A stretch of 64,000 nt of DNA from contig CAWIZO010000010.1 of assembly GCA_963840665.1 (NCBI GenBank), forward strand, positions 682,001-746,000, written 5' to 3'. Every line of letters begins with the position of its first letter. Position 1 is the first letter of the stretch. Shown here one piece after another: positions 52,977 through 61,720 of this stretch. Source of the DNA: DATFTE01 sp963840665 (GTDB lineage: Bacteria > Acidobacteriota > Terriglobia > Terriglobales > Acidobacteriaceae). The notes beneath the pieces were generated by a model. It saw only the letters and a program-made list of their open reading frames with translations. It did not search any database and had not been told where the DNA came from. Both the position numbers and the translations under genes were made by a program.

Positions 52977-55959
52977 AGTTGTTGAAGGCCGAAAGTCTGA
53001 GAATCGAATCACGTCAGGGGCGACGACGGAGTCTTCATTGAGCCATGACTACCGCGTGCCGCTGGAGTCGGTAATCAGCACGCCGGAACTGGAAAAACGT
53101 CCGTCACGATCGCCAGACTACCAAGCAGAGAGCCGGGCGCTGTCGGCACTCGCGCAGGAGATGGCCAACTCGCCGCAGAACGTGCTGCAAAAGCTCGTCG
53201 ACGTCACGCTGGAACTGTCTCGGGCGCAGTCGGCGGGCGTCAGCATCCTTGAAGAGGAAAATGGACGAAAAGTCTTCAGATGGCACGCTGTAGCCGGGCA
53301 ATGGGCCGGCTATCTTGGCGGCACCATGCGGCGAGAGGCGAGCCCTTGTGGCACAGTCTTGGATCGAAACGCCAGTCTATTGCTCTCACACCCTGAACGG
53401 CATTATCCGATTCCGTCTAGCATCAAACCCCCGATTGTCGAAGTGTTGCTCATTCCATTCCACGTCGCTGACGAACCGATAGGAACGATTTGGATCGTCG
53501 CTCATGACGAGAGTCTCCAGTTTGACGTAGAGGATGAGCGGATCACGCGTTCTCTGGGCAAATTCGCCTCCGCCGCATATCAAACGTTGAAGCGGGTTGA
53601 GGCCCTGAAGCTTGAAGTTGCAGAGCGCCAAGAAGCGAAAGAGGCCCTCAGGAAGAGCGAATCAAACCTGCGTGATTTTCTTGAGAATGCAACCATTGGC
53701 ATGCACTGGGTGGGACCCGATGGCAGAATTCTTTGGGCGAACCAGACCGAACTGGATCTTCTCGGCTATAAAGCGGAAGAGTATATCGGCCATAGCATCT
53801 CTGAATTTCATCTTGACGCACCGGTGATTGAGGACATTCTCAACCGCTTAGGAGGAGGAGAAGTGTTGCGCGAGTACGAGGCGCGGCTGCGTTGCAAGGA
53901 CGGATCAGTTCGCCACGTGTTCATCGATTCGAACGCGCTATTTGAGAACGGTAAGCTCGTTCATACGCGTTGCTTCACTCGTGACATCAGCGATCGCAAG
54001 AAAGTGGGAGACCGATTGCGCGAGAGCGAGCGGCGCTTCCGTGAGATGATTGATGTGCTTCCCGCCGCTATTTATACGACGGATGCTGAAGGCCGCCTCA
54101 CGCACTTCAACCAGGCGGCTGTCGAATTCTCCGGTCGTGTGCCTAAGCTAGGCACCGACCATTGGTGTGTTAGTTGGAAGATGTTCCTGCCAGATGGAAC
54201 TCCTTTGCCGCACGACCAATGCCCGATGGCGGTCGCGCTCAAGGAGGGCCGCATCATTGACGGTGCGGAATGCATCGCCGAAAGACCCGACGGTAGGCGT
54301 AGCTGGTTCACGCCGTATCCTAGGCCCTTACGTGATGCCGAAGGCAGGATCGTCGGCGGCGTCAACATGCTGTTGGATATCACCGAACGTAAGGCAGCCG
54401 AGCGAGCAAGCGGGCTACTGGCTTCGATCGTGGATTCATCCGATGAGGCGATCATCAGTATGAATCTCGATGGCATTATTACCAGTTGGAATCGAAGCGC
54501 AGAGCGGTTGTTCGGCCACAAAGCTGAAGAAGCTATCGGACGCAACGTAGCTCTAATCATCCCGCCGGACCGTCTGGAGGAGGAAGCGACGATTCTTGAT
54601 CGCCTCAGACGGGGCGAACACATCGAGCACTTTGAAACCGTCCGCGTTCGCAAAAACGGCTCGATGTTCGACGTATCGCTCACAATTTCGCCTGTGAAGG
54701 ACATTGCAGGGCATATCATCGGGGCATCCAGGCTGCCGCGGGACATCACTCAACGAAAGGAGGAGGAGCGCACTACCGGCTTGCTGGCTGCGATCGTAGA
54801 CAGCTCTGACGACGCGATCATCAGCAAGAGCCTTGACGGCGTGATCAGCAGCTGGAACAAGGGTGCGGAGCGGACATTTGGCTACACAGCCGACGAAGCC
54901 ATTGGACAACACATCACGCTAATCATTCCGCCGGATCGCCGACAGGAAGAAGCAAATATCCTTGAGCGGCTCAAGCGGGGTGAGCGGATCGACCATTTCG
55001 AAACTGTACGTGTGCGAAAAGATGGCACGTTGCTCGATATTTCGCTGACTATTTCACCGGTGAGAGATGGGGCAGGCCGAGTAATCGGAGCCTCGAAAGT
55101 GGCGCGGGACATCACTGAGCAAAAGCGGGCTGAACAGGCGCTACGAGAGAGTAAGGAGCGGCTCCGTTCGCTTGCGGATGGGCTAGAAGCAGAAGTGCGC
55201 CTCCGGACCCGGGAACTGGAGCGAAGAAACGCGGAAGTTCTGGACCAGTCGGAGCAGCTGCGAGACCTTTCAAACCGGCTCTTGCGTTCCCAGGATGACG
55301 AACGCCGACGTATCGCGCGTGAACTGCATGACAGCGCAGGTCAAATTCTAACGGCCCTGGGCATGAGTATTGGTAATATCGGTCAGCGTGTAAAGCACGA
55401 TCCACAGCTTGCCGAAGGGGTTAGAGACAGCCGGGAACTTGTTCAGCAGCTCAGCAAAGAGATACGGACAACGTCCTATCTGCTGCATCCTCCTCTTCTT
55501 GATGAGAATGGTCTGCCCGAAGCGGTTCGTTGGTACGTACAAGGTTTGGAAGGGCGCAGCGATCTGAAGATCGAGCTGAGCATCTCCGAGGACTTTGGCA
55601 GGCTTCCTTGTGAGGTGGAAATGGCGGTATTTCGTATCGTGCAGGAATGTCTCACCAATATCCATCGCCATTCCGGCAGCAAGAAAGCGACAATACGGCT
55701 TGTGCACAAATCGGAGACTGTTTCCCTAGATATTCAGGACGAAGGCAAAGGAATACCGGCGGAAAAACTGGTTAGTATTCAGGGGCAGAACGCAGGCGTG
55801 GGAATTGCGGGAATCCGCGAGCGAGTCCGCCACCTGAGAGGAACTGTGAATATTCAGTCGAACCCCTTAGGTACGACGATCTCGGTCACGTTGCCGGTTC
55901 CAATAGATGCAATTTTCCAACCTGGGAGCATGGTTTCACAGACTAGGGCTGCCGGATGA
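52957..55959 (+). CDS. GAF/multi-PAS sensor histidine kinase (NarL/HPK7 type)
   Basis: 1,000 residues, no transmembrane segment, so cytoplasmic. Order: GAF domain (about 60-210; ILEEENGRKVFRWHAVAGQW), PAS1 (about 230-350), PAS2 (about 350-475), PAS3 (about 483-605), PAS4 (about 608-730), coiled coil, then HisKA_3 with H791 in IARELHDSAGQ and an HATPase_c domain (FRIVQECLTNIHRHSG, GVGIAGIRERV). PAS3 and PAS4 are similar to each other along their length (IVDSSDxAII, LIIPPDR, HFETVRVRK), evidence of internal duplication. A cognate receiver gene follows 22 bp later. An upstream receiver, in frame but broken, suggests the gene was longer. Confidence 0.93.
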   Translation: MVTVMNRVVEGRKSENRITSGATTESSLSHDYRVPLESVISTPELEKRPSRSPDYQAESRALSALAQEMANSPQNVLQKLVDVTLELSRAQSAGVSILEEENGRKVFRWHAVAGQWAGYLGGTMRREASPCGTVLDRNASLLLSHPERHYPIPSSIKPPIVEVLLIPFHVADEPIGTIWIVAHDESLQFDVEDERITRSLGKFASAAYQTLKRVEALKLEVAERQEAKEALRKSESNLRDFLENATIGMHWVGPDGRILWANQTELDLLGYKAEEYIGHSISEFHLDAPVIEDILNRLGGGEVLREYEARLRCKDGSVRHVFIDSNALFENGKLVHTRCFTRDISDRKKVGDRLRESERRFREMIDVLPAAIYTTDAEGRLTHFNQAAVEFSGRVPKLGTDHWCVSWKMFLPDGTPLPHDQCPMAVALKEGRIIDGAECIAERPDGRRSWFTPYPRPLRDAEGRIVGGVNMLLDITERKAAERASGLLASIVDSSDEAIISMNLDGIITSWNRSAERLFGHKAEEAIGRNVALIIPPDRLEEEATILDRLRRGEHIEHFETVRVRKNGSMFDVSLTISPVKDIAGHIIGASRLPRDITQRKEEERTTGLLAAIVDSSDDAIISKSLDGVISSWNKGAERTFGYTADEAIGQHITLIIPPDRRQEEANILERLKRGERIDHFETVRVRKDGTLLDISLTISPVRDGAGRVIGASKVARDITEQKRAEQALRESKERLRSLADGLEAEVRLRTRELERRNAEVLDQSEQLRDLSNRLLRSQDDERRRIARELHDSAGQILTALGMSIGNIGQRVKHDPQLAEGVRDSRELVQQLSKEIRTTSYLLHPPLLDENGLPEAVRWYVQGLEGRSDLKIELSISEDFGRLPCEVEMAVFRIVQECLTNIHRHSGSKKATIRLVHKSETVSLDIQDEGKGIPAEKLVSIQGQNAGVGIAGIRERVRHLRGTVNIQSNPLGTTISVTLPVPIDAIFQPGSMVSQTRAAG

Positions 55960-55981
55960 GTTTCTTGCGGAGGTCGGCGGT

Positions 55982-56344
55982 ATGCGAATTCTCATCGCCG
56001 ATGATAGCGACGTTGTTCGCCGTGGTGTGCGCGGAATCCTGTCCTCGGAGAAGGATTTGGAAGTCTGCGGGGAAGCCAAGGATGGATCGGAGGCACTGCA
56101 GAAAGCTCGGGAACTTTTGCCCGACTTGATCCTGCTCGACATAAGCATGCCAGGGATGAGTGGGCTGGAAGCGGCGCGACATCTCCGGGAAGAAGTGCGG
56201 CAAGCCAAGATTTTGGTAATTAGCCAGCATGATCCAGTTCAGCTGCTTCCCAGCGTCATAGCGGCAGGCGCGGATGGTTGTGTAGACAAGAGTCGTCTTA
56301 TCGAGGATTTGGTGGCAAGTATCAAGAAAATTAAGTGCGTCTGA
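55982..56344 (+). CDS. single-domain response regulator
   Basis: 120 residues: acidic pair in ILIADDSDVVRRGV, phosphoacceptor D53 in LILLDISMPGMSG, switch region LVISQHDP and Lys in CVDKSR. No DNA-binding output. Lies 22 bp after the histidine kinase on the same strand, so it is the likely phosphorylation partner. The start at 55982 is the ATG directly before the receiver; the frame extends upstream into the kinase gene. Confidence 0.9.
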   Translation: MRILIADDSDVVRRGVRGILSSEKDLEVCGEAKDGSEALQKARELLPDLILLDISMPGMSGLEAARHLREEVRQAKILVISQHDPVQLLPSVIAAGADGCVDKSRLIEDLVASIKKIKCV

Positions 56345-56639
56345 AGCCGCGAAAACGATGGGCTTCAGGCGCAGGCTCATCCGCCATATCCCGAATTGTC
56401 AGTTGATTTTCTACTTCACGATCTCCGGCATATTCCCAGAAATTCGGTGAAGCCAACCCCAACAATCCACAAGACAAAAACAATCTGCAGCAGGGCGATA
56501 TCCGACGGCCAGAAGATGTGAACCAGTATCCAGGGAAGAAGGCTCCAGGGTCAGGATCCTGATCGCAAGGGTCGCGAAGGCTCTAAAGACGTAGGAAAGC
56601 GCCGCGCTTCATAGCTATTTACTTCGGATGCGAGCGTTG

Positions 56640-56674
56640 TCCCACTCTTTGCTGGACGAAGGGTGGGATTTTTT
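56640..56674 (+). terminator. rho-independent terminator
   Basis: TCCCAC...GTGGGA with inner CTT/AAG pairing is followed by six Ts. It is 295 bp after the response regulator gene; the reverse strand also lies downstream of the small membrane gene at 56707, so it may serve both sides. Confidence 0.7.
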
Positions 56675-56706
56675 CGCGTGCCAAACACGCAGGATCCGAT
56701 CCCTCG

Positions 56707-56964
56707 TCACGCGGCCCGGCTGTACGCATCCGAACCGTGCTGTTTGACCATTTTGTTGTAAACACCCATGAGCATGAAGGCGGCAGGCCACTGTCCTACG
56801 AAAAGAGCCCAATCATCCTTGCCCATCGTCTTCAATATGGCTGAGGCGGCGATGGCTCCAAATGCTGCCACCAAATATCCCGAGCTCGGAATTCGCGAGG
56901 TCTGCGCCTCGATCGCCCCTGTGACGCGGTCTTCTGCAACTCCATTACGTACCTTGTTTTCCAT
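56707..56964 (-). CDS. small membrane protein, unknown function
   Basis: 85 residues with two predicted transmembrane helices (GYLVAAFGAIAASAILKTM and WALFVGQWPAAFMLMGVYNK) and a polar N-terminus. The start at 56964 follows GCAGGAGATAC (AGGAG); the longer frame to 57126 lacks coding character. No family recognised. Confidence 0.75.
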   Translation of the reverse strand: MENKVRNGVAEDRVTGAIEAQTSRIPSSGYLVAAFGAIAASAILKTMGKDDWALFVGQWPAAFMLMGVYNKMVKQHGSDAYSRAA

Positions 56965-57547
56965 GTATCTCCTGCTTTCAATGAAAAGTTGTGTCGGCCC
57001 TAGCACCGAGGAATAAAGGGAAGGGTAAAGACTCAACTGGCAAGTAAAATAACCGATCCGGATATCCCAGTAGCACAATGCGCCCATATCGCCAGCTTGT
57101 AAATACCCTCTAGACAGTAAGCCCAAGAGTCGATTGCCGTACCGGAAAGCTAATGTCGTTCACAGCTTCGTTCTGAACAAGCAAAGGTCATGCTTTCCGC
57201 TCAATAAGATTGATCTCTATCGTAAGAACAGAAGGACAGTTCGCCTCAGTTTTTTCGCAGCAATGATTTCCAGTCTCGTGGGCCCAGCCAGGCGATTGCA
57301 ACGATCTGCTCTGGCTTGTACCTCTTGATCGGCATAACCTGCTTTTCCTCCAAGTGGATGCTCTCTCATTCTACCTGGTACAAAAATCCCCGGTCACGTC
57401 AGCTTTCGAGCGAGCAAGATAACTTCTTTCAGGTGACTTACGACGACTGAGATGCCCGCCGCGCTCGCGTTTGAATCGCAATCCCCCAGGGCCCTAGCCC
57501 GGGCCCTCACTGAATCAAAAACGGAGCCTCAGAACTCGAATGGGTTT

Positions 57548-57568
57548 TTTTGGTAACGGCTGGGTAAC
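57548..57568 (+). repeat. 21-bp direct repeat, left copy (possible integrase arm site)
   Basis: Contains GGTAACGGCTGGGTAAC, itself a pair of GGTAAC direct repeats 5 bp apart. An identical 21-bp copy lies at 57790-57810; the tRNA-Glu fragment is between them. Confidence 0.8.
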
Positions 57569-57701
57569 GAACTCAGAGACAATTCGCCCCAAACCCGTCC
57601 AAACACCTACAGCTTGGAGTGTGCTTCATGCCCGCAAAAACATTGGTCAGAGCGAAGTGGAGACAACCTTGAGCAAATCCATGCAAAACATCCGAAAAGC
57701 A

Positions 57702-57745
57702 CTTTCACGGCGGTAACACGGGTTCAAATCCCGTCGGGGACGCCA
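57702..57745 (+). other. 3' fragment of tRNA-Glu(TTC): attachment-site remnant
   Basis: From the anticodon loop CTTTCAC through GGCGG, the T-arm ACGGGTTCAAATCCCGT and acceptor CGGGGAC-GCCA, this is the 3' half of a tRNA-Glu. The 5' half, including D-arm and 5' acceptor strand, is absent. A tRNA 3' fragment next to an integrase gene (57998) marks an att site of an element inserted in tRNA-Glu. Confidence 0.85.
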
Positions 57746-57789
57746 AGATTCCAAAGACATTATGCGTACCCGCCCTGTTGCGACCGCAC

Positions 57790-57810
57790 TTTTGGTAACG
57801 GCTGGGTAAC
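57790..57810 (+). repeat. 21-bp direct repeat, right copy (possible integrase arm site)
   Basis: Identical to 57548-57568, on the other side of the tRNA-Glu fragment, 242 bp apart. No gene is supported in the region 56965-57997. Confidence 0.8.
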
Positions 57811-57997
57811 AAAGAGTGACCAAAATCGCAATTTTTCTACGCGAGGGTGCCATCGGATTTAAACCACAGCGATGGGACGGGAAATCCTAGAGAGCCTTTT
57901 CGCTGAAGCCGCAGGGCAGGTGAAATCCTGCAGTTGTCCCACTCTTCGAGATGTCCTTCGTTGGTACTGATCTGCTTTAGCGATCCCAGCCGCTGGT

Positions 57998-58528
57998 TTA
58001 TCCCCCGGCTGTAGATAGCGAACGCGCCCAGCGGCCACCCTGGGACACTTCACCCCCGTGGGCGACGTTAAAGGGTACGATCTCCCATTCCACGGCCAGT
58101 CGAAGCAGATGTTTATAAATGTTAACTTCCTTCTGCACCGAATGCGCGGACACCTCACCCGCTCGTTTCGTCACGTATCGTTGCACATCCACCCGACGAA
58201 TCGCGGCCAGCAGCCCGCTGAAGAATTTGTTCAGGTGCTCGTTTACAATGCCGGCTTCGCGTTTGTATGCCTTCGGTGTGAGCCGCGCCTTTTGATGGGC
58301 GAGAAATCGCGCAGAAATGTCAGAGAATGTCTGATCTCCCGGAGCAGTGAAACCGAGAATCTTGCTTTGCTCCACGCGCACCAATTCAGCCCCGCGTGCC
58401 TTTCGCGCCTGAGAGAGAGTACTGACGTTCAATTTGCGCCATCTGCGACGGCCTTGCGCGTCTGTCCAATGCATCCAGTATCCAGGCCGATCTTTGCGTG
58501 TGTAGATTCCGTCAGAATTGCTGTTCAT
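57998..58528 (-). pseudogene. truncated tyrosine integrase (element 2), catalytic domain lost
   Basis: 176 residues: an N-terminal part (YTRKDRPGYWMHWTDAQGRR) and a core-binding SAM-like domain (TFSDISARFLAHQKARLTPK, VQRYVTKRAGEVSAHSVQKE). The frame then breaks: GGRWARSLSTAGG instead of the family continuation, which is visible in another frame as GVKCPRVAAGRVRYLQPGD. Beyond that no Arg-His-x-x-Arg-Tyr catalytic residues remain. So both a frameshift and a deletion have removed the recombinase function. Starts 2 bp after the zinc-finger gene stop. Confidence 0.85.
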
Positions 58529-58530
58529 GG

Positions 58531-59133
58531 CTATTTCACCTTTCCTGACATGTGAAGCCGATAGTACTCACGGGCCTTTGTTCGTCTGTACGCTTTCCAC
58601 TTTTCGGTTGACTTGAATGCCTTCTCTCGGCACTTTGGGGAATGGAATCTCTGATCTTCGACTCGGCGGTGGAACCACAACCCACACGTGCATTTTTGCA
58701 CGCGGTCGAGCAACCCAGTCGAAGCCGCATCCAATAGGTGTCTGACTAACACGGAATCTCGACGTCCTGCTTCGGGGCCTGCGTATCGGTAGCCAGTTCT
58801 CCAACCCAACCTGTGGCCCAACGACGGGAAAAGCTTTACGCGAGATAGTGCGGCACTGATTTCAGATTCCAGCGCGGATTTCCGGTCAGTCAGAATGTGC
58901 GCTCCGATTATTTCCCCCTGCGCATTTCTGATCTTTTTCTCCCATTTTCCGCGGTTCTCATTGATCTCGCTGATTGAGTCCAAGACCTTGCCTAGCTTTT
59001 TCGAATAGTTTCCGCTGTTCAGAAATTTCACAAAGCCGTCAACTCGATCCTTCGGATTCAGTCGATTGTATGTAACTCGCTTCGAGCGGCTAAGCATGTC
59101 CCTAATTGTATGAGGGTATTTTCGTTTGTGCAA
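58531..59133 (-). CDS. element 2 Cys-rich zinc-finger protein
   Basis: 200 residues. The C-terminus has KCTCGLWFHRRVEDQRFHSP followed by KCREKAF, a Cys4-type (CGNR-like) finger followed by a basic tail, as in the 282-residue protein of element 1 (44553-45401) at the same position before the integrase. The middle (ISEINENRGKWEKKIRNAQG, LESEISAALSRVKLF) is charged. Function unknown; positional equivalence suggests an accessory of recombination or regulation. The start at 59133 lies 48 bp from the divergent excisionase gene. Confidence 0.72.
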   Translation of the reverse strand: MHKRKYPHTIRDMLSRSKRVTYNRLNPKDRVDGFVKFLNSGNYSKKLGKVLDSISEINENRGKWEKKIRNAQGEIIGAHILTDRKSALESEISAALSRVKLFPSLGHRLGWRTGYRYAGPEAGRRDSVLVRHLLDAASTGLLDRVQKCTCGLWFHRRVEDQRFHSPKCREKAFKSTEKWKAYRRTKAREYYRLHMSGKVK

Positions 59134-59181
59134 GGTTTAATTCATGTGTTGGAACGATAGGGAACTGAGGAGGAATGAACA

Positions 59182-59385
59182 GTGGAAGACCAACTACTTT
59201 CCGTAGAAGAGACAGCTCGGCGCTTGGGCGGCATTTCGAAATGGACCGTTCATGCGTGGTTAAGCCAGGGGCGCTTGAAACGCACCAAGGTCGGCGGACG
59301 AACCATGATCCGCGAATCGGAATTGCAAAAGGTAATCCAAGACGAAGGAAAGTCTCCGGCTCCGAATCGTAGTGACCGATGGTAG
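59182..59385 (+). CDS. excisionase-like helix-turn-helix protein (element 2)
   Basis: 67 residues. GTG start at 59182 with AGGAGG 8 nt upstream. HTH LLSVEETARRLGGISKWTVH and wing AWLSQGRLKRTKVGGRTMIR are almost the same as in the protein at 45758-45958. Divergent from the zinc-finger/integrase pair, as in element 1. Confidence 0.88.
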   Translation: MEDQLLSVEETARRLGGISKWTVHAWLSQGRLKRTKVGGRTMIRESELQKVIQDEGKSPAPNRSDRW

Positions 59386-59430
59386 TTGAACAAATAGCTG
59401 GGCAAAGCCTAAGACGGCTGAGGTGGTGAT

Positions 59431-60390
59431 TTGATAGACGAACATCATTCCGGTCCATTGAAGGCGACAGAAGGCGGCAGAACGCATTCTGATGCCAATC
59501 CTAGCGAAGTCTCGAGCGAAGCCCGTACACGCTCGACTCTTTCTGAGCACCTGAAGGACGCGTGGAAACTGAATAGCTCCTATCAGCCACCCGGTTTTGG
59601 TCGTCCATACCGGACACCGATGTGGGAATTTGTCCGAAGAGCCAAGACTCACCCGGACCTGGCATCTTTGGACGCGTACGCGGCTGCAGCATCTGTAGAG
59701 CGTTGCTTGGCAGGATGGGAGGGCTACGGTGTGGACACTTGGCAGACATGCTTCCCCGAGTCCGACGATCCAAAAGCCGAGTTCGTGTCTACATGGGATC
59801 GAATCAAGTGGGGACAGGGGGCCTTGGAGCAAGCCGTGATCAACGCGGACAAGCTTCCCCTCGAACCGATTCTCTCACCATCTCCTAAGTACGAGACGTT
59901 TATCAGTATCGTTGGACATCTCCAACGGCTTGTCGAGGGTCCTATCTTGGTGCCGTGCAGTACGTTTGCGGCATTGCTCGGTTGCCAAGGCATGACGATC
60001 ACTCGCTATCGTGAATTGGCGAAGGCGAGCGGGCTAATGAGACTCGTGCGGAAAGGCATCAAAGCGCAGAAGAAGGCTGATGAGTTCTCTTTTGCGGTTG
60101 AGCAATTCGACTGGGAATCAGGAAAGCAGATCGTCTCTGAGAATCTGAATCTCTGTTTAACATCTCCCGCCAGATGTTATACAGAGGTTCAAGAGAAGCA
60201 GGAAAAAGAGAGAAACAAAGAACCTCAGGAAAGGAAAGAAGTGGAAGAGATTCACGAGATGCAAAGAGAAACAAGAGCACACTTTCCCGAGGAAGGAAGA
60301 AGGTTCTCCGTCCGGCAAGAGCCATACATACCGACGACCGCAGAACTTGCTCGCAACCTGGAGAAGACAAAGCATCTGCGCGGAACTTGA
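59431..60390 (+). CDS. element 2 winged-helix-like protein with charged coiled segment
   Basis: 319 residues. Central part (about 160-235) looks like a winged helix (VPCSTFAALLGCQGMTITRY, RELAKASGLMRLVRKG). The C-terminal 70 residues are a highly charged Glu/Lys/Arg stretch (KQEKERNKEPQERKEVEEIH). It occupies the position of the 199-residue winged-helix protein of element 1 but shows little sequence similarity. The start is TTG at 59431 with GAGGTGGTGAT upstream; a later start is possible. Possible replication or regulatory protein; not proven. Confidence 0.65.
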   Translation: MIDEHHSGPLKATEGGRTHSDANPSEVSSEARTRSTLSEHLKDAWKLNSSYQPPGFGRPYRTPMWEFVRRAKTHPDLASLDAYAAAASVERCLAGWEGYGVDTWQTCFPESDDPKAEFVSTWDRIKWGQGALEQAVINADKLPLEPILSPSPKYETFISIVGHLQRLVEGPILVPCSTFAALLGCQGMTITRYRELAKASGLMRLVRKGIKAQKKADEFSFAVEQFDWESGKQIVSENLNLCLTSPARCYTEVQEKQEKERNKEPQERKEVEEIHEMQRETRAHFPEEGRRFSVRQEPYIPTTAELARNLEKTKHLRGT

Positions 60391-60619
60391 GGCCGCAGCA
60401 GGGTTTAGAAGTTGTGTGGCAGCGAGAATGTACTAGTTCCCAGGCTGTGGCAATGCCGGACCTGTGCGGGACTGAGATATGCGTCGGAAGGATTCGACGT
60501 TCCGCTTATGTTCAGGGGACGGAAGTCTGGAACGCACTCGGCCTTGGCAACATCGTCTAGAAGTTTTATCAGAATCGCCGCAAATGCGTCACGGCGGCCC
60601 AACAAACGCGAGGTGACGG

Positions 60620-60784
60620 ATGAGACAGAGCAGAGACCGGCTGAACGACATTCGAGCCTGCAAAGCCTGCGGAAAGCATTTTCGAGTAAAGAGAGAATGG
60701 CAGAAGCAGTGTAGTTCTCGCTGTCGTCAACGCTCTTATGTTCGCCGACTGGCTTTCGTGACTGTGTATTACTACGGAGCGTAA
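60620..60784 (+). CDS. 54-residue Cys4 zinc-binding protein (element 2 copy)
   Basis: Same as 46936-47100 in 47 of 54 residues: CKACGKHF..CSSRCRQRSY. The upstream 47 bp including the ribosome binding site GAGGTGACGG are also conserved between the two copies, which supports this as a real, moving gene. Confidence 0.78.
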   Translation: MRQSRDRLNDIRACKACGKHFRVKREWQKQCSSRCRQRSYVRRLAFVTVYYYGA

Positions 60785-60835
60785 GGGTGAATCGAAGGCA
60801 GTTCGGCGGTGATTTGAATCCGTGGGAGCGCGAAG

Positions 60836-61411
60836 ATGGGAACCTACAGAGGCGGAAAAAATACCACATCGCAACACCGAACCCTAGATGTTCGGTGGCT
60901 GCACCGGGAAGGGTTTCTGAATACAGGCCGATCCTCTACCGTCACATGGTCGCGAAGAGGAGAAGTCGTTTCAAGTATTCGAGTTTGCGGTCAAGCGGGG
61001 AGTGTATGGCTTGAGTACCAGCACCAACCTCACAACGGTGAGTGGAACAACCAATCGTATACGGTCTCCATTGATTGGACGCGTTGCAATTACGGAGGCA
61101 TGCGGCCTTGGTTTCTATGTCCAGCACGAGGGTGCGGTCGCCGCGTGGCGGTACTCTACAGCGGGAGGATCTTTGCTTGTCGGCACTGTTATCGACTCGC
61201 CTACGAGTCCCAGCACGAACCGCCATATGGGCGCGCTCTCAGAAAGGCACAGGCCATACGCGAGAAGCTCGGCGGGTCTTCCAACATGGGAGAACATTTT
61301 CCAGAGAAGCCAAAGTGGATGCACTGGTCTACCTATAATCGTCTCTGCCAACAATATGAATACGTCGCGAATCTTTCATGGCCACCGTGGATGCTGAGGA
61401 TGCTATCGTAG
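60836..61411 (+). CDS. mobile-element-associated zinc-ribbon protein
   Basis: 191 residues. A beta-rich first half (GEVVSSIRVCGQAGSVWLEY, YTVSIDWTRCNYGG) precedes a zinc ribbon: RPWFLCPARGCGRRVAVLYS, IFACRHCYRLAYESQ. The tail is GEHFPEKPKWMHWSTYNRLC. Proteins with this ribbon (RPWFxCP..GC..RV..LY, CRHCY.L.Y) are common hypothetical genes in genomic islands of many bacteria; no function is established. It is in the element 2 operon after the 54-residue gene, and absent from element 1. Confidence 0.8.
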   Translation: MGTYRGGKNTTSQHRTLDVRWLHREGFLNTGRSSTVTWSRRGEVVSSIRVCGQAGSVWLEYQHQPHNGEWNNQSYTVSIDWTRCNYGGMRPWFLCPARGCGRRVAVLYSGRIFACRHCYRLAYESQHEPPYGRALRKAQAIREKLGGSSNMGEHFPEKPKWMHWSTYNRLCQQYEYVANLSWPPWMLRMLS

Positions 61412-61720
61412 CGTTCGCGAAACCAGACTCCCAAGAGGCTGTTCCTGTACGAAATCATTAGGAAAGCTGAATTCGTCTGGCCCTTGACATTCGTGAGTGA
61501 ATTGAGACGACGTTGTGGTCGTAATCTAGAAATGCCACCGCGCTACATGCAGCGTTCGTGCATGGACTATGGGACTCTAAGCTCACGAGGTTTGCAAACA
61601 AATCTCGGACTGTTCGTGCTTATTCTGGTTGCTGGGGGTACCATTCGAATTACGGTTCCGGAAGTAAAGATGCCGCGAGACTGAGGTTCTTGCGCTACAA
61701 GAGTATGGGACACCTCAAGC
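61412..61720. other. intergenic between element 2 and the Panacea gene
   Basis: About 310 bp. Only a weak ORF (61484-61684) is present and it has no recognisable features. Confidence 0.4.

Noticed and set aside
56345..56600. possible minus-strand hydrophobic peptide near 56.45 kb
   Set aside because: A membrane-like stretch is readable but no ATG, GTG or TTG start exists in that frame after the preceding stop.
57647..57853. 68-codon minus-strand ORF containing RPRRDLNPCYRRE
   Set aside because: This is the familiar spurious translation of the antisense of a tRNA T-arm/acceptor region; it covers the tRNA-Glu fragment.
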